Shown here: one piece after another, positions 1-5,008 of the stretch
How the letters are laid out: each line of letters opens with the position of its first letter
How positions within the stretch are numbered: position 1 is the first letter of the stretch
NCBI GenBank assembly: GCA_041494275.1
Contig: JBGQAM010000069.1
Span: 1 to 8,419, forward strand
Direction: 5' to 3'
Source of the DNA: COMBO-56-21 sp041494275
GTDB taxonomy: Archaea > Thermoplasmatota > Thermoplasmata > UBA10834
Length of the DNA stretch: 8,419 nt
Program-made: the position numbers and the translations under genes
The notes under the pieces: generated by a model
Databases searched by the model: none
Told to the model about the DNA's origin: nothing
The model's input: only the letters and a program-made list of their open reading frames with translations

Positions 1-26
1 ACTATCGCCTCGTCAAGGTCGACCAT
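1..26 (-). CDS. SBDS/Sdo1 ribosome maturation protein, N-terminal fragment (runs off window)
   Basis: The minus strand opens with ATG at 26-24 and reads MVDLDEAIV before the window ends. Archaeal SBDS proteins typically begin with a very similar MVSLDxAV(I) sequence, and SBDS commonly follows psmA in the archaeal proteasome/exosome superoperon, which is exactly the position here. The start lies 9 bases after the psmA stop, so the two are probably co-transcribed and translationally coupled; there is no strong Shine-Dalgarno sequence in between. SBDS releases the anti-association factor from the large ribosomal subunit in eukaryotes and is thought to act in ribosome maturation in archaea. Only nine residues are visible, so the call depends on position plus this short match. 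Confidence 0.7.
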
Positions 27-35
27 GATATCAGC

Positions 36-752
36 TCAGGTCGCGAGCTTCTTCACGTAGGCCTCGACCTCGGCCTCCGTGAGCCTCCTGAACTTCTCGC
101 CGACTTTAACAAGGCCTATCTCGACAGCCTTCGTGTTGAGTGCCTCCTCAGTCGCCTTTGTGAGTGCCTTGAGTCCGAGCAGGATGGCCTCGTCCTGGGA
201 GAGGTCCTCCTTGTACTCCTCCTCGAAGACGTCCATGATGGCGTTCTTGCCAGCGCCTATGGAGCCGGCCTTGTATGCGACGAGCGCGCCGCTCGGGTCC
301 GTCTCGAACAAGTGGCAGCCCTGCCCATCGACTCCCGCAACCAAAAGTGCGGTTCCGAATGGCCTGACGCCGCCATACTGGGTGTAGTTCTGCTTGAAGT
401 CACAGAGTCTCTTCACGAGCGTCTCGATGTCCATCTTCTCGGCGTAAGTGACCTTGTTTACCTGGGCCAACATCCTTGCATAGTCCACCAGGACGCGGGC
501 GTCTGCGACCAAGCCCGAGGTCGCGCAGCCGATGTGCTCGTCTATCTGGAATATCTTCTCGATGGACCTCGACTCGATGAGCTTGCTCGCGATCCTCTTG
601 TCTACTATGAGCGCGACGCCGTCCTTGAACTTCAGACCAACGGTTGTCGTTCCTCTCTTTACTGCCTCTCGGGCATATTCCACTTGGAACAGTCTGCCAT
701 CCGGCGAGAAGACTGTTATCGCTCTGTCATATGCCATCTGCCCTGGTTGCAT
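36..752 (-). CDS. psmA: Proteasome subunit alpha
   Basis: This encodes the outer-ring alpha subunit of the 20S proteasome, which gates substrate entry and docks the PAN/Cdc48 ATPases in the cytoplasm. The 238-residue product has the family's usual length (about 233-260). It begins with the N-terminal gate segment (Y8-D9-R10), followed by the alpha signature around residues 12-32 (FSPDGRLFQVEYAREAVKRG). E25, K66, G80 and L81 fall at the same numbers as the HbYX-docking pocket of the Thermoplasma acidophilum subunit. No N-terminal propeptide or catalytic threonine is present, which separates it from beta subunits. The ATG start is fixed by AAGGAG ten bases upstream. The gene has its own TATA promoter downstream of the Pop5 gene and is followed closely by SBDS. 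The sequence is intact and the identification is secure. Confidence 0.97.
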   Translation of the reverse strand: MQPGQMAYDRAITVFSPDGRLFQVEYAREAVKRGTTTVGLKFKDGVALIVDKRIASKLIESRSIEKIFQIDEHIGCATSGLVADARVLVDYARMLAQVNKVTYAEKMDIETLVKRLCDFKQNYTQYGGVRPFGTALLVAGVDGQGCHLFETDPSGALVAYKAGSIGAGKNAIMDVFEEEYKEDLSQDEAILLGLKALTKATEEALNTKAVEIGLVKVGEKFRRLTEAEVEAYVKKLAT

Positions 753-762
753 TTGTGTAACA

Positions 763-768
763 CTCCTT
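763..768 (-). promoter_or_regulatory. Shine-Dalgarno sequence of psmA
   Basis: AAGGAG on the minus strand ends ten bases before the psmA ATG (752-750). It is the clearest ribosome binding site in the window and settles the start at the conserved MQPGQMAYDR N-terminus. Confidence 0.8.
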
Positions 769-830
769 CTGAAAGTGAGATAGGCTGAGCTACCTTGGCT
801 CTATCTGGATTTCGCCTAAGGTGGTAACTT

Positions 831-848
831 GATATAAAGGTTTTCGGC
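831..848 (-). promoter_or_regulatory. BRE/TATA promoter of psmA
   Basis: On the minus strand a purine-rich BRE (CCGAAAACC) runs directly into TTTATATC, a consensus archaeal box A. It lies in the 131-base gap between the Pop5 stop and psmA. A transcript start about 25 bases downstream, near 808-812, would give a leader of roughly 55-60 bases that contains the AAGGAG site. This suggests psmA and SBDS can be transcribed independently of ftsZ and pop5. Confidence 0.75.
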
Positions 849-883
849 GAATGTTCGAAACTATTGCCCAAGGTCGAAGTGTG

Positions 884-1219
884 TCAAAATCGCTCTTCGT
901 TCCCGCCAATTCTGGTCTTGTACTTCACCTTCAGGGTCTTGATCGTCCCTGAGGTTCGAAGGGTAGATACCTTGCACGCGGTTCCTCTGATCGAATCCAT
1001 CTTGGAGAGTATCGTGATGGCCTCCTCCTTCAGCAGATGAGGAACCTTTAGGATCCCGAAGTTGTCCTCAAAGACAGTTATCCTGAAAGAGTTCGCGAGG
1101 GGAGTGCCCCTTGCGGCATGGATCAGAGAATCGAGAAAATCGTTTCGGGCGAAAGTGGGTTCGCCCTCGATGCTGAAGGCGATGTATCTATACCTCTCAC
1201 CCGGAGCTTTGCTGGGCAT
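884..1219 (-). CDS. rnp2: Ribonuclease P protein component 2 (Pop5)
   Basis: This is the Pop5/Rnp2 subunit, which pairs with Rpp30 and supports the catalytic domain of RNase P RNA during tRNA 5' maturation. The product has 111 residues, close to the family's 110-140. It shows the expected order of elements: RYRYIAFSIEG at the first strand, a helix after residue 25, the central FGILKVPH (54-61) corresponding to the family's hGIhRCxH segment, and the C-terminal TSGTIKTLK (89-97), close to the family's SGTIKxL. The ATG start is 7 bases beyond the stop of the upstream ftsZ, so co-transcription is likely; only a weak GAG is available as ribosome binding site. The family is usually next to rpp30 and psmA; psmA is here but rpp30 is not immediately upstream. 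Confidence 0.88.
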   Translation of the reverse strand: MPSKAPGERYRYIAFSIEGEPTFARNDFLDSLIHAARGTPLANSFRITVFEDNFGILKVPHLLKEEAITILSKMDSIRGTACKVSTLRTSGTIKTLKVKYKTRIGGNEERF

Positions 1220-1227
1220 GGAAGCTC

Positions 1228-2337
1228 TCAGCGCACGAAGTCTACTCCGTGCTTGGTCTTCGGTTCCGAGTCCCTTGAGGACATCAGTCCTGGTCCTTTG
1301 ACCCCGGTGAGCACGACCATCGTCCTGATGAGTCCGCTCATGTTCGGGTCCACACTGCAGCCCCAGATCAGCCTTGCGTTCGGGCTTATCCTGGCTCCCA
1401 CCAGCTCCGCAGCTTTCTCCGCCTCCGTGACCGTCATGTCGTTCCCGCCAGTGACTCTGATGAGTGCTCCCCTTGCAGACGAGAGGTCGATGTCCCCCAG
1501 GAGCGGTGATTCGAGGGCCTGCTGGACGGCCGAATCTATTCTGTCCCCCTTTGCCGTCTTGTTTGTCGCCTCGCCCATGCCGATCATCGCGATGCCGCCA
1601 TTCTTCATGATGGTCATCACATCGTTGAAGTCGAGGTTGACGAGCCCAGGCTTAGTTATGATCTCTGTGAGGCCTTTTATCGACTCCATCAAGACCTCGT
1701 CTGCGACCCTGAATGCCGCGTCCAGGGGGAGTTTCGGCACCAGTTCGAGCAGTTTGTCGTTTTGTATCACAGCGCAAGTGTCGCAGTGCATCTTGAGTCT
1801 CTCGAGCCCTTTCAGCGCATTGTCCATCCTGACTTTCCCCTCGGCCTTGAACGGGATAGTCACTATGCCGATCACGAGCGCTCCTGACTCCCGGGCCAGC
1901 CTCGCGACCACGGGTGCCGAGCCAGTGCCTGTCCCTCCTCCCATTCCGGCCGTAACGAATACTATGTTGGAATCCTTGACGAATGCCTTGAGTTCTTCCT
2001 CGGCCTCTTGAGCAGCCCTCTCGCCTATCTCTGGCAATGCCCCAGCACCTAGTCCGCGTGTCGTCGATCTTCCGAGGAGTATCTTGTGCGGCGAGTGAAC
2101 GTTCAGGAGGTGTTTCGCGTCGCTGTTCGCCGCGACGAGCTCTGCGCCGAATATCCCGGCCGTGCTCAGGCGATTGATAGTGTTCGATCCACCGCCACCA
2201 CAACCGACGATAGCTATGCTGACCTTCAGCTTCTCTACGATCCTCGCCAGCTCCTCGTCGTCCGGGATCCCCAGATCTGTCTTCTGACTCTTCACTAGCT
2301 CGTGCTGTTCAAGAGCATCATCAATAAGCGATTTCAT
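1228..2337 (-). CDS. ftsZ: Cell division GTPase FtsZ (FtsZ1-type, copy A)
   Basis: This is a tubulin-family GTPase that polymerises at midcell. The 369 residues comprise a short N-terminal helix (MKSLIDDAL), then the GTPase domain: first G-loop IVGCGGGGSNTINR (43-56), NSDAKHLL (71-78), GLGAGA (95-100), tubulin signature GGGTGTGSAP (133-142), and the T7 loop NLDFND (234-239) with the N/D/D residues that complete the GTPase site across subunits. A C-terminal domain follows and the tail ends in GVDFVR. The N-terminus and the RGLGAG, NDKLLELVPKLP and KPGLVNLDF motifs resemble archaeal FtsZ1 more than FtsZ2. Two oddities are the first loop GGGG, where most FtsZs have GGAG, and IQNDKLL, where IPNDKLL is usual. 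It has its own TATA promoter, reads into pop5, and is divergent from a paralogue. Confidence 0.96.
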   Translation of the reverse strand: MKSLIDDALEQHELVKSQKTDLGIPDDEELARIVEKLKVSIAIVGCGGGGSNTINRLSTAGIFGAELVAANSDAKHLLNVHSPHKILLGRSTTRGLGAGALPEIGERAAQEAEEELKAFVKDSNIVFVTAGMGGGTGTGSAPVVARLARESGALVIGIVTIPFKAEGKVRMDNALKGLERLKMHCDTCAVIQNDKLLELVPKLPLDAAFRVADEVLMESIKGLTEIITKPGLVNLDFNDVMTIMKNGGIAMIGMGEATNKTAKGDRIDSAVQQALESPLLGDIDLSSARGALIRVTGGNDMTVTEAEKAAELVGARISPNARLIWGCSVDPNMSGLIRTMVVLTGVKGPGLMSSRDSEPKTKHGVDFVR

Positions 2338-2370
2338 GTCATCCCATCCGAAATTGTTTACGCATACGTA

Positions 2371-2390
2371 TTATACACTATAGTATATAA
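2371..2390. repeat. 20-base near-perfect palindrome over the ftsZ A promoter
   Basis: Nine of ten base pairs match across the centre ACTATAGT (2377-2384); the only mismatch is 2376 against 2385. The right half overlaps the TATA box of ftsZ A. A symmetric AT-rich element could be an operator, but AT-rich sequence forms palindromes easily. Confidence 0.5.
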
Positions 2391-2391
2391 A
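2384..2391 (-). promoter_or_regulatory. TATA box of ftsZ copy A
   Basis: On the minus strand TTTATATA (2391-2384) lies about 50 bases before the ftsZ A start codon. The predicted transcript start near 2360-2364 gives a leader of about 25 bases ending in a G-rich GGATGGGATGAC just before the ATG, a plausible though imperfect ribosome binding site. The TATA box overlaps one half of a 20-base near-palindrome. Confidence 0.65.
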
Positions 2392-2588
2392 TGCAGTCCG
2401 GCCAGATGGTTGTGGCATGCTTCTTTTCGATAGGCGAATCTTCCGTTGGAAACAACTCCGCGGGAGCCGTTCGAGCATCCCGAAAGCGCCTAGAGAACGC
2501 GCATCTAGTTCTCCGATTGGCGAGTGAAATGGGCTAGTGAACAACCGTCCTTTCTTCCTTCGGAAGAACAAAGTCGGGATTACTGGCT

Positions 2589-2608
2589 CATATCTGGGTC
2601 TAGATATG
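2589..2608. repeat. Inverted repeat directly upstream of the ftsZ B TATA box
   Basis: CATATCT (2589-2595) and AGATATG (2602-2608) are perfect 7-base inverted arms around a 6-base spacer. The repeat ends exactly where the TATA box of ftsZ B begins, over the BRE position, so a protein bound there would compete with or assist TFB. The role is inferred from position only. Confidence 0.45.
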
Positions 2609-2616
2609 TTTATATT
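2609..2616 (+). promoter_or_regulatory. TATA box of ftsZ copy B
   Basis: TTTATATT at 2609-2616 fits archaeal box A. A transcript start about 25 bases downstream, near 2636-2640, gives a short leader of about 20 bases carrying GGGGTG five bases before the ATG at 2658. Confidence 0.65.
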
Positions 2617-2646
2617 CTGGATACCTGATTACTTATCTAGTCTTAT

Positions 2647-2652
2647 GGGGTG
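2647..2652 (+). promoter_or_regulatory. Shine-Dalgarno sequence of ftsZ copy B
   Basis: GGGGTG five bases before ATG 2658 pairs with the 3' end of archaeal 16S rRNA (GGTG core). It supports the start at MPKSLVKDAL, whose N-terminus parallels the MKSLIDDAL of the paralogue. Confidence 0.6.
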
Positions 2653-2657
2653 CACTC

Positions 2658-3857
2658 ATGCCGAAGTCTCTAGTGAAAGATGCATTGGGAAAAGACGTAC
2701 AAGACGTAGTGGAGAGGTCTTCCCCTCAGCCCGCAGCGCAAGTGCAGGCAACAACACCTGCAGTCTCGACCGCGGATGACGAGGAGATAGCAAAGATCGC
2801 GGCGCAATTGGATGTTTCTATCAAGATCATTGGTTGCGGCGGCGGCGGTTCCAACACCATCAACAGATGTGTTGAGGCAAGAATCTCAGGCGCTCAGCTG
2901 TGCGCGATTAATACGGATGCCAAGCACTTGTTGGCCATCCATGCTCCAAAGAAGATCCTGATCGGAAAGAACATAACCAGAGGTCTTGGAGCAGGCGCCA
3001 TACCTCAGGTCGGAGAGGCAGCAGCCAAGGAGAACGAGCGGGAAATACGCGATTTCCTCACCGGTGCGAACATCGTGTTCGTCACTGCTGGAATGGGCGG
3101 CGGAACCGGAACGGGCTCTGCTCACTTTGCGGCTCGCCTGGCGAAGGAACAGAAGGCCTTGACGATCGGAGTGGTCACATTGCCCTTCAAGGCGGAGGGT
3201 GAAGTGAGGATGGAGAACGCCCTCGACGGGCTTGAGAGGTTGAGGAGACTGTGCGACACGACGATAGTCATCCCCAACGACAAGCTGCTCGAGCTAGTTC
3301 CGAAGCTGCCAGTGGATGCAGCTTTCAAGGTGGCGGATGAAGTACTCATGCAGACCATCAGGGGCCTGACGGAGATCATCACCAAACCCGGCCTGGTCAA
3401 CTTGGATTACAGCGACATCATGACCGTCATGAACGAGGGCGGCGTCGCGTTCGTCGGTATCGGCGAATCCGATGAGGCAGACCCCGAGGACAGGATCGAA
3501 GCGGCGATCGAGGAGGCGCTCAACTCTCCGTTGCTTGGAGAGATCGACCTCAAGGAGTCGAAGGGAGCACTCATCAGGGTCGTGGGCGGTCCGGACATGA
3601 CCGTCTCCGAGGCACAGAAGGCAGCGGAGGTTGTCGGTCAGAGGGTCGCAAAGCACGCTAGGCTCATCTGGGGATGCAGCATCGACCCAGCGCTCGAGAA
3701 CACTGTCAAGATACTCTTGATTGTGACCGGTGCTAGGTCCGATACCGTCATGGGGAGCGGAGCGTCCTCCGCGCCTGGAGCGTCATCCAAGAGAGCCCCT
3801 GCGGCCAGCTCGAGATCCTTCGGAAGAGACGACGAGCCCATTGACTTCGTCAGATAG
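2658..3857 (+). CDS. ftsZ: Cell division GTPase FtsZ paralogue (FtsZ1-like, copy B)
   Basis: This second tubulin-family GTPase has 399 residues. Its parts are an N-terminal helix (MPKSLVKDAL), a low-complexity P/A/Q/T linker (about 21-40), and the GTPase domain with G-loop IIGCGGGGSNTINR (57-70), NTDAKHLL (85-92), GLGAGA (109-114), tubulin signature GGGTGTGS (147-154) and T7 loop NLDYSD (248-253). A C-terminal domain, an A/S/G-rich tail linker (367-390) and the terminal peptide IDFVR follow. It is roughly 60% identical to copy A over the core by eye, and the two share the unusual GGGG first loop. H156 replaces the proline that almost always follows the signature (GTGSAP becomes GTGSAH), and the next residues also differ from the usual PVVA. 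The catalytic N/D/D of T7 is intact, so polymer-coupled hydrolysis should still be possible. It has its own promoter and is not in an operon. Confidence 0.95.
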   Translation: MPKSLVKDALGKDVQDVVERSSPQPAAQVQATTPAVSTADDEEIAKIAAQLDVSIKIIGCGGGGSNTINRCVEARISGAQLCAINTDAKHLLAIHAPKKILIGKNITRGLGAGAIPQVGEAAAKENEREIRDFLTGANIVFVTAGMGGGTGTGSAHFAARLAKEQKALTIGVVTLPFKAEGEVRMENALDGLERLRRLCDTTIVIPNDKLLELVPKLPVDAAFKVADEVLMQTIRGLTEIITKPGLVNLDYSDIMTVMNEGGVAFVGIGESDEADPEDRIEAAIEEALNSPLLGEIDLKESKGALIRVVGGPDMTVSEAQKAAEVVGQRVAKHARLIWGCSIDPALENTVKILLIVTGARSDTVMGSGASSAPGASSKRAPAASSRSFGRDDEPIDFVR

Positions 3858-3896
3858 GCGGGTTCTTCGCGAGCCAGCTCTTCGCAAACTCCAAAC

Positions 3897-3921
3897 GGCG
3901 GACGAACAATTTGTCCGCCTA
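3897..3921. terminator. Hairpin between convergent ftsZ B and the zinc-ribbon gene
   Basis: GGCGGAC (3897-3903) pairs with GTCCGCC (3913-3919). As RNA on the plus strand the stem extends to ten pairs with one G-U and a CAA loop (3907-3909). It begins 39 bases after the ftsZ B stop and overlaps the stop codon of the convergent gene at 3921-3919. On the plus strand it is followed by a T-rich tract (3926-3939), which suits archaeal U-tract termination; the minus-strand side is less U-rich. Confidence 0.5.
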
Positions 3922-4947
3922 GCGTCTTACTTTTCTTTCGACTTTCCCTTCCAATCTCGGCTTGTCCGCAAACCTGGATCCGCACCCGGTGCAAAATTGG
4001 TCTTCGAGTTCCACCTTCCCACCGCAGACCGAACATTCGGCTCCTCCCACCCTGTCCGAGAAGATGACTCCGCACAGGCAGGCGAATGCATCCTTGTCCA
4101 CCCTCCTCCCGCAGGCAGGGCATTCAGACACGAACTCAATCAGGGAGTGCCCGCAGTGTTGGCAGCTGTTTGCGGTCTCAGGTATCTCCCCGCCACATTT
4201 CGGGCAGAGCATATTGCCTTCTCCTACCAGCAGCGCACCGCACGCGCAGGCCTTCTCATTCTCGCCTACGATCCTTCCGCACTCAGGACATTGGAACAAG
4301 TCCATTGAGAAGTCCGTCGAGAATACCACACCACACTTCCTGCAGAACATGTCCTCGTCCATCAGGTTCGCTCCACATTCAGGGCACTGAAGAGACCGCT
4401 TGTACATTGTGCAGTCACAGCTTTCGCCATCGAGCAGGCGTCTGCCGCAGATGCTACAGAACGAGGCGTTGTCCGGTGATCTCTGAATCTGATCCTTCAG
4501 CAAGAGATACGTGTTCTCTGTGATCTCGCCGAGAAGGAACCTCTCTTCGAGCAGGAGCAACTTGTCATCCTTCGCCAGTGGCACAGGCCTGATGACAGGC
4601 ATCTTGGAGTCCACAACGTGGGGTTTCTGCGCAGAATATCCCAACTGTTTTCCGCATATGGGACAGGTGTTCACACGCATCGCGCATGAGTTGTGGAACT
4701 GTTTTCCGCATCCGCACAATACACTCGGTAGATCGGGCTTTATCATTCCGAGGCAGATGTCGCACTTGATTTGTCCTTTGACCCTGACCGCCTTGACCTG
4801 TGGGCGGGTCCTCATCCTCATCTTCCTTGCAGCTGCTCTTCTGATTTGCCCCTTTGGGACTTTTATCATCCTGGGCCTGTCGACGGCTGCCCTTCTGGCC
4901 ACAAACATCGTCGAACAAAGAACTACCAGGGTCTCCAATCCCTTCAC
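3919..4947 (-). CDS. Multi-zinc-ribbon protein with N-terminal C4HC3 RING/PHD-like cluster
   Basis: I cannot assign a function. The 342-residue product has a basic N-terminus (28-59), then eight ordered ligands C62, C65, C78, C80, H85, C88, C95, C98, the C4HC3 order of PHD and RING-CH fingers, ending NTCPIC. Residues 126-156 (LEERFLLGEITENTY) resemble a SHOCT helical hairpin. Six zinc ribbons start at C164, C188, C220, C248, C276 and C305; the second knuckle alternates CxC and CxxC, which looks like three tandem double zinc ribbons. The tail is basic. No membrane segment is visible. The start is uncertain: GTG 4947 follows a TATA element by about 30 bases, while ATG 4908 or 4869 would still keep all the zinc sites. 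It may bind nucleic acid or act as a protein-interaction scaffold; an E3-like role is only a possibility. Confidence 0.85.
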   Translation of the reverse strand: MKGLETLVVLCSTMFVARRAAVDRPRMIKVPKGQIRRAAARKMRMRTRPQVKAVRVKGQIKCDICLGMIKPDLPSVLCGCGKQFHNSCAMRVNTCPICGKQLGYSAQKPHVVDSKMPVIRPVPLAKDDKLLLLEERFLLGEITENTYLLLKDQIQRSPDNASFCSICGRRLLDGESCDCTMYKRSLQCPECGANLMDEDMFCRKCGVVFSTDFSMDLFQCPECGRIVGENEKACACGALLVGEGNMLCPKCGGEIPETANSCQHCGHSLIEFVSECPACGRRVDKDAFACLCGVIFSDRVGGAECSVCGGKVELEDQFCTGCGSRFADKPRLEGKVERKVRR

Positions 4948-4977
4948 TCCAGCTCAGGAGCGGATTGCCTACAACGG

Positions 4978-4985
4978 ATATAAAA
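4978..4985. promoter_or_regulatory. Shared TATA element for the divergent zinc-ribbon and DUF2148 genes
   Basis: ATATAAAA on plus reads TTTTATAT on minus. It is the only good box A in the 61-base gap. In the plus direction a start 25-28 bases downstream lands at 5006-5010, on the ATG at 5009, which would give a leaderless message. In the minus direction the predicted start near 4954 lies about 7 bases before GTG 4947. Which direction TBP/TFB prefers cannot be told from this sequence alone. Confidence 0.55.
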
Positions 4986-5008
4986 GACCGACACGTGATG
5001 CACCTATC

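Larger units (their letters stand above)
2338..2657. other. Divergent intergenic region between the two ftsZ genes
   Basis: This 320-base stretch has no convincing gene. It holds a minus-strand promoter at its left end and a plus-strand promoter at its right end. Between them is a less AT-rich segment with several small inverted repeats: GTTG-GAAA-CAAC (2445-2456), CTCC/GGAG (2456-2466), GAGAAC/GTTCTC (2493-2513) and TTCTTCC/GGAAGAA (2552-2568). A 66-codon minus-strand reading frame at 2371-2571 resembles nothing I know and would run across the ftsZ A promoter. I see no tRNA or C/D box RNA signature. Confidence 0.7.

Noticed and set aside
312..788. A 158-codon plus-strand frame opposite psmA
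   Set aside because: It lies antisense to a highly conserved gene and resembles no known family.
1118..2011. A 297-codon open frame on the plus strand opposite ftsZ A
   Set aside because: It is antisense to a clearly functional ftsZ, its translation is a low-information S/T/L/P-rich sequence, and such frames arise from codon bias in GC-rich genes.
2461..2520. Possible tRNA because of a GTTCGAG segment
   Set aside because: The bases flanking it do not form a T stem, and no acceptor, D or anticodon arms can be built around it.
2371..2571. A 66-codon minus-strand frame in the intergenic region between the ftsZ genes
   Set aside because: It has no recognisable domain or ribosome binding site, and it crosses the TATA box of ftsZ A.
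2338..2657. Possible C/D box small RNA in the intergenic region
   Set aside because: No RTGATGA and CTGA box pair was found on either strand.
4511..5008. N-terminal extension of the DUF2148 open frame
   Set aside because: This part is antisense to the RING-like and SHOCT-like coding region, and the TATA box lies downstream of it, so the real start is at 5009 or 5015.
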